Origin: Variovorax sp. PBL-H6
GTDB taxonomy: Bacteria > Pseudomonadota > Gammaproteobacteria > Burkholderiales > Burkholderiaceae_C
Direction of reading: 5' to 3'
Length of the DNA stretch: 64,000 nt
Assembly (NCBI RefSeq): GCF_901827155.1
Contig: NZ_LR594659.1
Coordinates: 4,216,001 to 4,280,000 of the forward strand
Both the position numbers and the translations under genes were made by a program. Numbering within the stretch: position 1 is the first letter of the stretch; every line of letters begins with the position of its first letter. A model generated the notes under the pieces. The model was given only the letters and a program-made list of their open reading frames with translations. It had not been told where the DNA came from and searched no databases. Below, piece by piece: positions 18,321-27,373 of the stretch.

Positions 18321-19688
18321 ATGCCGCAACTTCTCGCCAATGCCTTCTACTGTGGCTCGCCAGGGCAATCCTGGGCGGGCCTCTGGTCGCATCCCGACTC
18401 CAAGGCAACTGAATACAACACATTGGGCTTCTGGACGGAGCTCGCGCAGACCTGCGAGCGCGGCTTGCTCGATGGAATCTTCCTCGCGGATGGGTTGGGC
18501 GTCTCTGACGTTTACGAAGGGAAGCCGGACGCCATGCTGCGTGCAGGCAGCTTCGTGCCACTGCTGGATCCCATGCTGTTGCTGCCCTGCATGGCACAGG
18601 CGACGCGCAATCTCTCCTTCGGCGTCACCGGCAATACCAGCTACGAAACGCCCTACCTGCTGGCCCGCCGCCTCTCAACGCTGGACCATCTCACGCAGGG
18701 CCGCGTGGCTTGGAACGTGGTCTCGGGCGTCCTGGAAGCGACGGCGCGCGGAGTGGGCGTGCAGAACCAAGTGGCGCATGACGAGCGCTATGCAGTGGCC
18801 GACGAGTTCGTCGAGTTGATGTACAAGCTTTGGGAAGGTAGCTGGGAGGACGGCGCTGCGGTGCGTGACAAGGCCACCCGCACCTTCGTGGACCCGGCCC
18901 GCGTGCATGCCATCCACCATGCCGGCAAGTATTTCCGCTGCGATGCGGTGCACATGTCCGAGCCCTCAATGCAGCGCACTCCGCTCATGTTCTCAGCTGG
19001 CGCATCGGCTGCGGGCCTGGATTTCGTGGGCAAGCATGCGGAATGTGCATTCATCGCCTACGGCAGCCCGGATTTCGCGCGCAAGCAGGTCCGGCAGATT
19101 CGCGAGAAGGCAGTGGCGTACGGCCGCGCGCAAGACGACGTAAAAGTGTTCGTGCCCGCCACCATCATTGTCGCGCCCACGGATGCGCAGGCGCGCGAAC
19201 TACAGCGGGAATACGAGAACCATACGGACGGCGCGGGCAATCTGGCCACGCGCTCGCAGTTGATTGGCATCGACCTAGCCAAGTACAGCCTCGACGATCC
19301 GGTTCCCTCGGTGCAGAAGACGAATGCCAGCCAGGCAGCCGCTGCAGCACTCACCACTGGTGCACAGAAGCCACTGCGCATCCGCGACCTGATGGGCTTC
19401 GGAGAGGGTCGAGACCTCTTCCTGGTCGGCTCGCCGTCCACCGTGGCGGACAAGCTAGTCGCCTGGGCGGAGGATACCGGCGTGGACGGCCTCAACCTGA
19501 TCCGCACCGTGGAACCCAAGGGGCTGCAGGCCTTCTGCGATCTGCTGGTGCCCGAGTTGCAGAACCGCGGCGCCTTCAAAGAGCAGTACGCGCCCGGCAG
19601 CCTGCGTGAAAAGCTCTTCCCAGGAACGGGCGGCCGTGTGAAGTCCACGCATCCGGCGACGCGCTACGGAAGGGGAAACGCACGATGA
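18321..19688 (+). CDS. LLM-class flavin-dependent monooxygenase (NtaA/SnaA/DszA family)
   Basis: A 455-residue bacterial-luciferase-like TIM barrel. The NtaA/SnaA/DszA subfamily is indicated by FGVTGNTSYETPYLLARR, LSTLDHLTQGRVAWNVVSG, the late PLRIRDLMGFGEGRDLFLVG and a mature length near 450. These enzymes use reduced FMN from a separate reductase to cleave C-N, C-S or other bonds (nitrilotriacetate, EDTA, dibenzothiophene sulfone). The reductase fusion at 15835 is the obvious partner, two genes upstream. The start immediately follows the PrpD stop. It likely performs the committing oxidation of the module B substrate. Confidence 0.9.
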   Translation: MPQLLANAFYCGSPGQSWAGLWSHPDSKATEYNTLGFWTELAQTCERGLLDGIFLADGLGVSDVYEGKPDAMLRAGSFVPLLDPMLLLPCMAQATRNLSFGVTGNTSYETPYLLARRLSTLDHLTQGRVAWNVVSGVLEATARGVGVQNQVAHDERYAVADEFVELMYKLWEGSWEDGAAVRDKATRTFVDPARVHAIHHAGKYFRCDAVHMSEPSMQRTPLMFSAGASAAGLDFVGKHAECAFIAYGSPDFARKQVRQIREKAVAYGRAQDDVKVFVPATIIVAPTDAQARELQREYENHTDGAGNLATRSQLIGIDLAKYSLDDPVPSVQKTNASQAAAAALTTGAQKPLRIRDLMGFGEGRDLFLVGSPSTVADKLVAWAEDTGVDGLNLIRTVEPKGLQAFCDLLVPELQNRGAFKEQYAPGSLREKLFPGTGGRVKSTHPATRYGRGNAR

Positions 19689-20665
19689 GGGCGATGCGCA
19701 TAGAGCGCTATGGCGGGCCCGAGGTCGCGTCCATCGTCGATGCACCCATGCCCCTCGCCAGCCCCGGCATGGTGCTCGTGCGGGTGGCCGCCTCAGGCAT
19801 CAACTTCATGGACATCGGCACGCGCCAGGGCCGCTACGAAAACTCGCGCACATACCAAGTGGCGCTGCCCTGCACTCTGGGCATGGAAGGCGCCGGCGAG
19901 GTGGTGGAGGTTGGCGCTGGCGTTACGCGTGTCCGCCCCGGCGACCGCGTGGCCTGGTGCCTGTCCTGGGGCAGCTATGCGGAGTTCGCGGCCGTGCCCG
20001 AGAATCTGCTGGCCCGCCTGCCTGACGGCATCGCCTTCCAACAGGCGGCCGCGGCCATGTTCCAGGGGGCGACCGCGCACTACTTGGTGCATGACGTCGC
20101 GCGCCTCAAGGACGGCGACACCTGCCTGGTGCATGCCGCCTCAGGCAGCATTGGCCAGATCATCACTCAGATGGGCCGCAATCGCGGCGCGCGCGTTTTT
20201 GCTACGGCAAGCACCCAGCAGAAGCGCGCAGTAGTGGCCAGCCGCGGGGCCGACGCGGTATGGGGCTACGAGGATTTCGACCAGCGCGCGCGAGATGCAA
20301 CTGACGGCGCGGGCGTCGATGTGGTGTTCGACTCTGTGGGCCTCACCACGCTGCGTTCAAGCATGCGTTGCACGCGGCGCCGTGGGCTGGTGATCAACTA
20401 TGGCTCCGTGTCCGGTCCGGTGACCGACCTTGACCCGCTGGAGTTGGGCGAAAGCGGTTCGCTGTTTCTCACCCGCCCTCGCCTAGGGGATCACATGACC
20501 ACAGCCGCTGAGGTGCAGATGCGCGCCGACGCCATCTTCGGTGGAATCCTGAATGGCTGGCTGCGCATCGATATCGCCGGTACCTATGCGCTGGAGTCTG
20601 TGCATGAGGCACTAGATGCGCTGGAGTCGCGCCGGATGATCGGTAAACCTGTCCTTTTGCTTTGA
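19685..20665 (+). CDS. Zinc-independent quinone oxidoreductase-like MDR protein
   Basis: A 326-residue medium-chain dehydrogenase/reductase of the quinone oxidoreductase branch. It shows AASGINFMDIGTRQGRY, GMEGAGEVVEVGAGV and a cofactor loop VHAASGSIGQIITQ, where many relatives have AAAGGVG. No structural or catalytic zinc cysteines are visible. It overlaps the monooxygenase stop by four bases, so it is co-transcribed. Members reduce quinones or alpha,beta-unsaturated carbonyls (enoyl reductase) with NADPH. It probably reduces an unsaturated intermediate. Confidence 0.88.
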   Translation: MRAMRIERYGGPEVASIVDAPMPLASPGMVLVRVAASGINFMDIGTRQGRYENSRTYQVALPCTLGMEGAGEVVEVGAGVTRVRPGDRVAWCLSWGSYAEFAAVPENLLARLPDGIAFQQAAAAMFQGATAHYLVHDVARLKDGDTCLVHAASGSIGQIITQMGRNRGARVFATASTQQKRAVVASRGADAVWGYEDFDQRARDATDGAGVDVVFDSVGLTTLRSSMRCTRRRGLVINYGSVSGPVTDLDPLELGESGSLFLTRPRLGDHMTTAAEVQMRADAIFGGILNGWLRIDIAGTYALESVHEALDALESRRMIGKPVLLL

Positions 20666-20848
20666 CACCGAAAAATGCCTTCCTCACTCTATCCGCGCGC
20701 CTGCGCAACAGACGCACTTCGAGTCGTCATGCATGTCACGGCCGACCAATTGGTCAGTGTTTTTTCGGCTTTGAGCGGTCTTGTCGCAAACTGGCGGAAG
20801 TCCATCACGCAGCCAAGCATTGACCTGCGAGCCAACAAGGCATGCGAA

Positions 20849-21826
20849 GTGTCAGTTCGCTCCCGATCACGCTCACTTGGCACTGGATTCATTTGGCTGG
20901 GTGCGATGCTGCATGCGCAGGCCTTGGCCCAAGCGCCTTGGGCACCAACCAAGCCTGTGACATTGGTCGTTCCCTACGCAGCTGGTGGTGGCACCGATGC
21001 AGTCGCACGCGCACTTGCCCGGGAGCTTGAGGCTCTCTGGAGCAAGCCTGTCATTGTGGAAAATGTACCCGGGGCCAACGGGTTGATTGGAACGCAACGC
21101 GTGGTGCAAGCCCGGCCCGATGGGCACACGATACTGCTTCAGGTACCTGGGGTGCTGCTAACCAAGCATATGCAGGGCTTCAAAGGAGTGGATCCAATCG
21201 CCCGACTTCAGCCAGTTTCGATTGTTTCCGAAGCTGCGAACGTGCTAGTTGCCAGTGGTCGCTTACCGGCAGAATCGTTTGCTGATTTTGTGACCTTGTG
21301 CAAAAGCAAAAGGTCGTGTTCGCTGGCAACAGTGGATAACGCTGGCAGAGTGCTTGGACAGCAACTCAGCGCCGAGGCGGGCATCCCAAATCTAACTATC
21401 GTGCCCTATCGCGGCGCGGGCGGCCAAATGGTCACTGATCTAGTCGCTAACAACGTTGATGTCGCCATCAGCGGCCTAACTGTAGTCCTGCCACATCAAA
21501 AAACCGGCGCATTGCGCGTGCTTGCTACTTTGGGACACAAGCGATCCACCACGCTGCCCGATACGCCCTCAATTGCCGAACTGGGCCTTGGTCAACTAGT
21601 TTCAATCAGTTGGGTCGGAATATTCGCTCCGAAAGACTCCCCAGCACCAATCATCCAAAGCCTTGAGAAGGCAATGCGGACTGCGGTCCAAGGAAATGGC
21701 TTCAGGAAGGCTGTTGAGGCGACGGGTGGACAGCAAGTAGCAGTTTCAAGCGCCAATTTTTCTACTCAGCTGCGAAGCGAGGAGGATCGGCTGTCAAGGT
21801 TAGCAGAGCGGTTCAAGCTCGATTGA
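20849..21826 (+). CDS. Bug/TctC-family receptor (cysteine-bearing subtype)
   Basis: Sister of the receptor at 9505. Its loops are VVPYAAGGGTDAVAR, ENVPGANGLIG and VPYRGAGGQMVTDL, and its paired cysteines (LCKSKRSCS) have the same spacing. The reading frame is open from 20675, but the signal peptide only makes sense from the GTG at 20849, which has AAGG eight bases upstream and gives about 29 residues ending ALAQA. On this start the protein is 325 residues, matching its sister. It is followed by a receptor related to the one at 11174, so the 9505/11174 pair is repeated at 20849/21891. Confidence 0.88.
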   Translation: MSVRSRSRSLGTGFIWLGAMLHAQALAQAPWAPTKPVTLVVPYAAGGGTDAVARALARELEALWSKPVIVENVPGANGLIGTQRVVQARPDGHTILLQVPGVLLTKHMQGFKGVDPIARLQPVSIVSEAANVLVASGRLPAESFADFVTLCKSKRSCSLATVDNAGRVLGQQLSAEAGIPNLTIVPYRGAGGQMVTDLVANNVDVAISGLTVVLPHQKTGALRVLATLGHKRSTTLPDTPSIAELGLGQLVSISWVGIFAPKDSPAPIIQSLEKAMRTAVQGNGFRKAVEATGGQQVAVSSANFSTQLRSEEDRLSRLAERFKLD

Positions 21827-21890
21827 AGCTAGGGCATTCCATCAGTTTCCCACGTCTGTTTTGTTCCGATCAAACCGAAGCCACGAGGTC

Positions 21891-22892
21891 ATGAAAAAAA
21901 CTGTTCCTTCTAAGTCATGGATCGAGAGCCGGCGTCAGGCCGTAGGTCTTGTAGCTGCTGCATTACTTGGCCCAGTCGCCTCTGTGGCACGCGGGCAAAG
22001 CGCATGGGCCCCGTCAAGGACCGTCAAAATCATCGTTCCCTTCCCCGCTGGCGGTGCCAACGACGTAATCGCGAGAGTGATCGCCCAAGGGCTTCAGGCC
22101 AACCTTGGGCAACCGGTTATCGTGGAAAACAGGTCAGGAGCCAGTGGCGTCATTGGCTCCGAGTTCGCCTATCGCGCACAACCTGACGGACATACGCTCC
22201 TGCTTTTCTCCCTGGACACGCTCGTTGTGGCGCTGGCGATGAAAGCCAAATTCGATACCTTCAGATTCGAACCGATTGGTGGTTTGCTAAGCACCTATTT
22301 TGTTCTGGTCGGACGCCGCGACCTACCGGCCGCATCGCTGACAGAACTCGTCGCGCTGGCCGGCACTAGAAGCCTGACCTACTCCAGCTTCGGCGTCGGC
22401 ACCTCGGCGCACGTTGGCATGGTCAGCGTGGCAAACAAGTTGGGTGTGAAGAATCTTCTCCATGTCCCCTATCAAGGGGCCGCGCCCGCCATACAGGCGC
22501 TGCTGGCCAGCCAAGTCGACATCGGGTTGATGCCCGCGGCCGCCGTGGTCCAGCATCTGCCAAAGCTGCAGCCCTATGCGGTCACCAGCGAATCGCGCGA
22601 CGCCGAAACCCCAACCGTTCCAACGCTGCGCGAGCAGAGAGTCGATTTCGAGGCGGGGTCCTGGAGCGGCCTGGTTGCGCCGCCGGGAACCAGCCCAGCC
22701 ATTACCGAACAGCTTTCCATCGCTTTGACGAAAACGCTTGCGGATCCAGGGACGCGGCAGGCGCTGACCACCATCCCTGCAGTTGTGCCGCTTTCGGGTG
22801 ACGTGAAGAGCTTCAAGAAGTTGTTTCAGGAAGAGTCGAACCGCTGGGCGGAGGTGATTCGCTCCGCAGACATTACTGCTAATTCCAATTGA
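21891..22892 (+). CDS. Bug/TctC-family receptor
   Basis: 333 residues. The signal region has a twin arginine (ESRRQAVGLVAAALLG) and ends near VARGQSA, so Tat or Sec export is possible. Loops are VPFPAGGANDVIAR, ENRSGASGVIGSEF and HVPYQGAAPAIQAL. The ATG at 21891 follows GAGG. Closest in-window relative is the receptor at 11174. A SnoaL-like gene begins ten bases after its stop, suggesting co-transcription with 22902 and 23464. Confidence 0.89.
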   Translation: MKKTVPSKSWIESRRQAVGLVAAALLGPVASVARGQSAWAPSRTVKIIVPFPAGGANDVIARVIAQGLQANLGQPVIVENRSGASGVIGSEFAYRAQPDGHTLLLFSLDTLVVALAMKAKFDTFRFEPIGGLLSTYFVLVGRRDLPAASLTELVALAGTRSLTYSSFGVGTSAHVGMVSVANKLGVKNLLHVPYQGAAPAIQALLASQVDIGLMPAAAVVQHLPKLQPYAVTSESRDAETPTVPTLREQRVDFEAGSWSGLVAPPGTSPAITEQLSIALTKTLADPGTRQALTTIPAVVPLSGDVKSFKKLFQEESNRWAEVIRSADITANSN

Positions 22893-22901
22893 GAAAAGTA
22901 C

Positions 22902-23483
22902 ATGACACCACTGGATCAGTTCTCGCCGCAGCGCTTGCGTGACCGCGCCATCATCCTGGATCTACTACATCGCTGGTGCCGCGCCGTGGACCGATTGGAC
23001 CTTACACGCGTGGCTGAGTTCTTTCATCCCGATGCCACGGATGACCACGGGCCCTACAAAGGTGACATTCCAGGCTTAACCCGTTGGATCGAGGAGCGAC
23101 ATCTCACAATACCTTTCTCCATCCACTCGCTGGCAAATGTCCTCATCGAGTTTGAGAGTGAGACAGCAGCGATCGTGGAGTCCCATGTTTGGTGCGCGCA
23201 GCGATACCCCGAGAACGCGTGTTCGGCGCTGTCGCAGATGTCGGGCAATTCTAGGAATGGAGACCAATCCGCAACTGACCTGCTCATGATCGGGCGATAC
23301 ATCGACCGGTTCGAGGTGCGGGACGCCCATTGGCGGATCGCGCGCCGAACCGTTGTACATGATTCGATGATGCGCTGGGAAACGGCAATTGGATCGGATG
23401 CATCCGCCACGGGATTCGTTCTTGGAAGACGAGACAGATCGGACTATATCTACGAGGCTAGGCGTGGGATCGTCGACGACTGA
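22902..23483 (+). CDS. SnoaL/NTF2-like cone-fold protein
   Basis: 193 residues starting MTPLDQFSPQRLRDRAIILD. The opening helix ends RWCRAVDRLDLTRVAEFFHPDATDD in substance, the classic SnoaL_4 signature with the H-P-D-A pocket. A C-terminal sheet segment reads RIARRTVVHDSMM. Members include ring-hydroxylating dioxygenase beta-like proteins, dehydratases and isomerases such as scytalone dehydratase. It ends inside the next gene (20-base overlap with the GTG at 23464), so the two are co-translated. The specific reaction is unknown. Confidence 0.82.
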   Translation: MTPLDQFSPQRLRDRAIILDLLHRWCRAVDRLDLTRVAEFFHPDATDDHGPYKGDIPGLTRWIEERHLTIPFSIHSLANVLIEFESETAAIVESHVWCAQRYPENACSALSQMSGNSRNGDQSATDLLMIGRYIDRFEVRDAHWRIARRTVVHDSMMRWETAIGSDASATGFVLGRRDRSDYIYEARRGIVDD

Positions 23484-24690
23484 GGTCATACACCGGCGAT
23501 TTGCCTCGGCCGATGGACCTGGCAATAGCGGGGAGGTGACGTTCTCCCAGTCGGCCGTCGAGACCGTGTATCTGGGGAAAACAGCCGCCGGTGCGCTTCA
23601 CCAGGAAATCTGCAGGGCGTCGTCTCACCGCGTGGTCATGATCGCGAGCAAGACACTTGCGACAGCCACTACGTGCATCTCCGGCTTACAACAGGCGCTA
23701 GGGGACCGGTACGCCGGTACGTTCGCCAGCATTCCCGCTCACAGCCCGCTGGACTCCATCATCGAAGCAGTTCGATACGTGCGGCACTGCCAGGCAGACT
23801 TGCTAGTAGCTGTGGGCGGGGGATCTGTGATCGACGCTGCAAAGATTGTCACCTTGTGTCTGGAGCGCGACCTCGACGCAATCGAAGACCTCCTTGCGTT
23901 GCGCATCGGCGGCCAGACCCCTGATCGAGACTACCCAAGTACTCGGGCACGGCTTCAGCTGATAGCCATTCCCACAACGCTGTCGGGCGCTGAATTCAGT
24001 GATGTCGCGGCCGCAACGGACCACGAGAGGCGCCAGAAAATTGGCTTCAAGCACCGTGCACTTGCGCCGCGAGCGATCATTCTGGATCCTGCTATGAGTT
24101 TGCACACACCCATGCGCCTTTGGCTTTCTACTGGCGTCCGCGCCATGGACCATGCCATTGAGACGCTCGCATCCGTGCGATCCAATTCTTTCTGTGATGC
24201 ACTGGCAGAAAGCGCGCTGCGGGCACTAGCAACGGCGCTGCCAGCCTGTTCACGCGACCCAGAAAGCTTCAGCGCCCGTTTGGAGTGCCTGCGCGCCGAA
24301 TGGCAGGCCATGATCGCCCTATCAGGGGGGATTCCCATGGGGCTCAGCCACGCGGTAGGGCACGCGCTCGGCGGGTCGTTCGGCGTGGGTCATGGCCTCA
24401 CGTCCTGTATAGCGGCACCCGCGGTCCTTGCCTTCAATCAAGACTTCGATGCGGGCAAGCAGCATCGCATACGCACAGCGCTTGGTAACAAGAGGCGTCC
24501 TGCGGCAGAAAGCTTGGACAGATTGATCCGGTCGATGGATTTGCCTCGGACTTTGGGCGAGGTGGGCTTGGCTGCCGCGGACATTCCCCGGATAACTGAA
24601 GCGGTGCTGCGGGACCCCTGGTTCCACACCAACCCGAGGCCCCTTAGCAGCGCTGACGAGGTGAGTCAGTTTCTTTCGACGTTACTTTGA
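23464..24690 (+). CDS. Iron-containing alcohol dehydrogenase / maleylacetate reductase-like
   Basis: About 408 residues from the GTG at 23464, which has GAGG upstream and overlaps the SnoaL-like gene. Motifs are the NAD loop VAVGGGSVIDAAKIV, AIPTTLSGAEFSDVAAATD, and the metal-ligand helix GLSHAVGHALGGSFGVGHGL. The A-I-P-T-T-L-S-G phrase and the histidine spacing fit the maleylacetate reductase group. Maleylacetate reductase feeds ring-cleavage products into the beta-ketoadipate route, so module B may process an aromatic ring; another hydroxyacid or aldehyde is possible. Its final bases, CGACGTTACTTTGA, also begin the duplicated GntR segment described next. Confidence 0.87.
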   Translation: MGSSTTEVIHRRFASADGPGNSGEVTFSQSAVETVYLGKTAAGALHQEICRASSHRVVMIASKTLATATTCISGLQQALGDRYAGTFASIPAHSPLDSIIEAVRYVRHCQADLLVAVGGGSVIDAAKIVTLCLERDLDAIEDLLALRIGGQTPDRDYPSTRARLQLIAIPTTLSGAEFSDVAAATDHERRQKIGFKHRALAPRAIILDPAMSLHTPMRLWLSTGVRAMDHAIETLASVRSNSFCDALAESALRALATALPACSRDPESFSARLECLRAEWQAMIALSGGIPMGLSHAVGHALGGSFGVGHGLTSCIAAPAVLAFNQDFDAGKQHRIRTALGNKRRPAAESLDRLIRSMDLPRTLGEVGLAAADIPRITEAVLRDPWFHTNPRPLSSADEVSQFLSTLL

Positions 24691-25104
24691 GCCGTGCTTT
24701 TTGCGACGTCTTGCCTGTGTCTGGGAAACCCCGTCGTGCACGAACTGTTCGCAGCAGCCTCGACACCCTCAGCAGAGGCGATCCGACCTCTGTCTCGAGT
24801 TGCTGTGCCAACTGAGGGCTCGCAGCCTCCGCGTTGACCTCCTGGATCACGCGGCCAAAGACCATGCTGTGGGCCAACAGTAGTTCGTAAAAGGGGATGC
24901 TCTTCAGGGCAGCCGCTGTAATCTTCGCGCCGAAGCGCTCCGGCAGCCCACGCGTCTGTGATCATCACCGGAATGCGGTCCAGAATGCGTAGCCGCACCG
25001 CGTGGAACGCCGAATCAGCTTCAGAAAGCTGCAGCATCCTTGCAATCGCTGCGGGAGTAGGCTGGTGTGCGACATCCAGGACGCGCACATCGGTTTGGCG
25101 CGCC
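24677..25104 (-). pseudogene. Partial copy of the GntR gene's effector domain
   Basis: This stretch is nearly identical to 42285-42815, the 3' part of the intact GntR gene, but lacks about 105 bases inside it. Both copies read TGGGAAACCCCGTCGTGCAC, and both contain CTGCAGCATCCTTGCAATCG. The copy covers only the UTRA ligand-binding half, lacks the DNA-binding half, and is frameshifted by small changes. It ends abruptly at 25104, where an unrelated SRAP fragment begins. The left homology boundary (CGACGTTACTTTGAG) coincides with the stop codon of the alcohol dehydrogenase. Interpreted as a recombination scar. Confidence 0.85.
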
Positions 25105-25305
25105 GGGCAGCGGTGCATCAAGCCGGCTTTAAGTCTTGACGAGCCGAACTGGGAAAGCGGTAAGAACGTTGGGTGGCAGTTCCGCCGGGCCGATGGCGCG
25201 CCATGGTGCGAGACAAGGTTGTGGAGTCGATGGACAGATCCGGAAACGGGCGAGACGGTCGACACCTACACGATGTTGACGACCAATGCGAACGCGCATG
25301 CGTGA
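25105..25305 (+). pseudogene. SOS response-associated peptidase (SRAP/YedK) fragment
   Basis: The plus-strand frame reads RCIKPALSLDEPNWESGKN, then QFRRADGAPW and ETVDTYTMLTTNANAH before a stop at 25303. This matches the central part of SRAP (YedK/HMCES) proteins, which crosslink to abasic sites in single-stranded DNA. The N-terminal catalytic cysteine and the C-terminal part are missing. It abuts the truncated GntR copy, so it is a non-functional remnant, probably from backbone or phage DNA. The following 227 bases up to the porin show nothing recognisable. Confidence 0.75.
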
Positions 25306-25532
25306 CTACCTCAGCCGATAGAACTGACCATTGCAAGAACAGCGATGGCGCGTTGCCGCCACCTTCAAGCACGTATCCAAAGTGCATCCGCACTTGGCAT
25401 TGAAGATGAAATCACCCCGGGAGTTCAGGCAGTGACGCGCTGACTAACAGCGTGTTGTTCAGACCGAGAAAATGCAAAGTTGCCAATAGACCCTGTCATG
25501 AACTGCGTGGGCAAGATCATCGGGACAGCGGA

Positions 25533-26630
25533 TCAGAATGCGTGACGTATTCCTACTGTAGTGCCAGTCGATGACTTGCCGGCGGCAGTCAGCGAACCGT
25601 TGAGCGACTGCGCCGAAGTGCCTTCGTTTTTCAGTCGTGCCACGATGCCATAGATTGCCGTTCTCTTGGAGAGAAGGTAGATGTACCCGAGCGCCAGCTT
25701 ATTGGCCGCGGGAGACGTCACTGCATCGGTCTTGTAACCAGAGTAGCTTGCAAGAATCTGGCCTGATCCTAACGGTACATTGGCCCCGACAAGCCAGCCT
25801 TTTCCACTTGGGAGCGCACTGGCGACCGAATCACGCTGGTATGCGGCCGTCAAACGTGCACCGAAGATTGTATAGCCAAGGCCGACGACGCTCTGCTTGA
25901 TGTCCCCCGTCGCGTACTGCGTCTTGGCATATGCAACGGATGCCTCGAAGGCACCTCCCCGCCATCCGAGTCGTATGCCACTCCCGGTCCCGTCCTTGGC
26001 GATCGGCGTTCCACTTGTGTTCTCGCCAAGATAGCGCTGCACCATGCCGAACACGCCTGAGCTCGTCTCCGGAAGCAAGTAGGAAATGCCGTTGGAAGAT
26101 CGAATGGCCGGACCCCCGCTACCGCCGTTGGCGGCCCAAGGACCTCGTGCGGAGGTGGCGCCGAGAATCAACTGATTGGACCCCACGCCAGTCGCTCCGA
26201 AAGGATCGTACTGGACGGTAGTGAGGAACTGTGGCGAGAAGTCCCTACCGAGACGGAGCTCACCCAGGCTCGCGCTGACCAAGCTCACCGTCGAGCGTCG
26301 ATTGAAGGTAAGTGGTTGGCTGCCCGGGGCAGCCGCGCCAGCGCCGCTACCCTGATTGTTCGAATTCGACGCCGCGCCTTGTCCATCATCGTTAGCAACG
26401 CCCGCTTCCAGCCAGAAGCCGGCCGAAAGGCCGCCGCCCAGATCCTCAACGCCACGGAAGCCGATCCGACTTGAATTGAAACCGGATCCAACGAGCTGAG
26501 TTTTGGTCGCTATGCTGCCCCGCCCGAAAGCGATGCCGGCATCCAACACGCCGAACAAATTAACGGTTGACTGTGCACTCGCTCCGCAGCCCACTGACAG
26601 GGCGGCGATCGAGATCAGGAAACGCTTCAT
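25533..26630 (-). CDS. Gram-negative trimeric porin
   Basis: A 365-residue porin starting MKRFLISIAALSVGCGASAQ, a clear Sec signal, then STVNLFGVLDAGIAFGRG, the standard opening strand of Burkholderiales porins. A strand-3 phrase SRIGFRGVEDLGGGLSAGF and the closing strand GTTVGIRHAF with terminal phenylalanine, the BamA recognition signal, are present. The in-frame start at 26747 would add 39 unlikely residues; GAAAGAGA precedes the ATG at 26630. It likely lets the module's acidic substrates cross the outer membrane. No other gene continues in its orientation for 700 bases upstream. Confidence 0.92.
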   Translation of the reverse strand: MKRFLISIAALSVGCGASAQSTVNLFGVLDAGIAFGRGSIATKTQLVGSGFNSSRIGFRGVEDLGGGLSAGFWLEAGVANDDGQGAASNSNNQGSGAGAAAPGSQPLTFNRRSTVSLVSASLGELRLGRDFSPQFLTTVQYDPFGATGVGSNQLILGATSARGPWAANGGSGGPAIRSSNGISYLLPETSSGVFGMVQRYLGENTSGTPIAKDGTGSGIRLGWRGGAFEASVAYAKTQYATGDIKQSVVGLGYTIFGARLTAAYQRDSVASALPSGKGWLVGANVPLGSGQILASYSGYKTDAVTSPAANKLALGYIYLLSKRTAIYGIVARLKNEGTSAQSLNGSLTAAGKSSTGTTVGIRHAF

Positions 26631-27373
26631 TGACCAGTCTCTTTCTGATGGTTTTTTGATAAGTGCATCGAACTGATCGTGTGCCAACGCCGTCGCCGTG
26701 GCGCTGGCTGGCGCCAGCATCTCGATCGCCTTCTTCATGAATCGCATAGATCTCCTTTATTGGTGTGCGCCGGCCGTTCGGGAAGCGGCGTGGCGACTTT
26801 AGGAGCCGGACGCAAAACCGGCCGCACGTTCCGATTTGTGGGACGACGCCCAGCAATTGCGTCGTTCGTCGGAGCGTTGAAGCGCTTCCGGTTTGTGCGA
26901 TGTTCCGAAGAGAATGCAGACGCGGCTCGCTGGAATCTTTTGGCAAAGACAATGGCAGTCGGGATATCCGAACGCTCCAGAGAGCGTGCCGGGCCAACGT
27001 CCGGCTCTTGGCCAGCTGGCGGAGCTTGGCCGTGAGACCGGCAAGCACAGATTCGGGAATGGTGTCCAGCATGCGTGCCAGCAGCATCAGGTGCGTCGTG
27101 CGCACTGCCAGCAGAACCAGGAGGACTTATTGCCTGTTTCCCTTGATCAGATCGCCCCCCCGATGCCCCGCATCAGCCTGTCATCGACTTCACGCGGTGA
27201 AGACGGATGCTGACCATCCCCGGGATCCGTTCGTGTCAATGCCACCGCTGCTTTTCCCACCTTGACAGAAGCAAGTTCCCCAACTCCGGGTTTCGGTCAT
27301 CGGCCGGCAGCTTCTCAAGCGTCGCCGAAGACTACGGCTTGGACGAGAAAACGATCAACAACAGCTGGGCGAC
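26631..27373. other. Intergenic stretch upstream of porin
   Basis: About 740 bases between the porin start and the end of the FAD-binding gene. The part next to 26630 should hold the porin promoter. Open frames here have no family resemblance that I recognise. The block 27190-27370 has the look of degraded insertion-sequence DNA, but I cannot name a family. Confidence 0.35.

Noticed and set aside
26560..27105. A 180-codon open frame upstream of and overlapping the porin start
   Set aside because: It overlaps the porin signal peptide in another frame and shows no recognisable domain.
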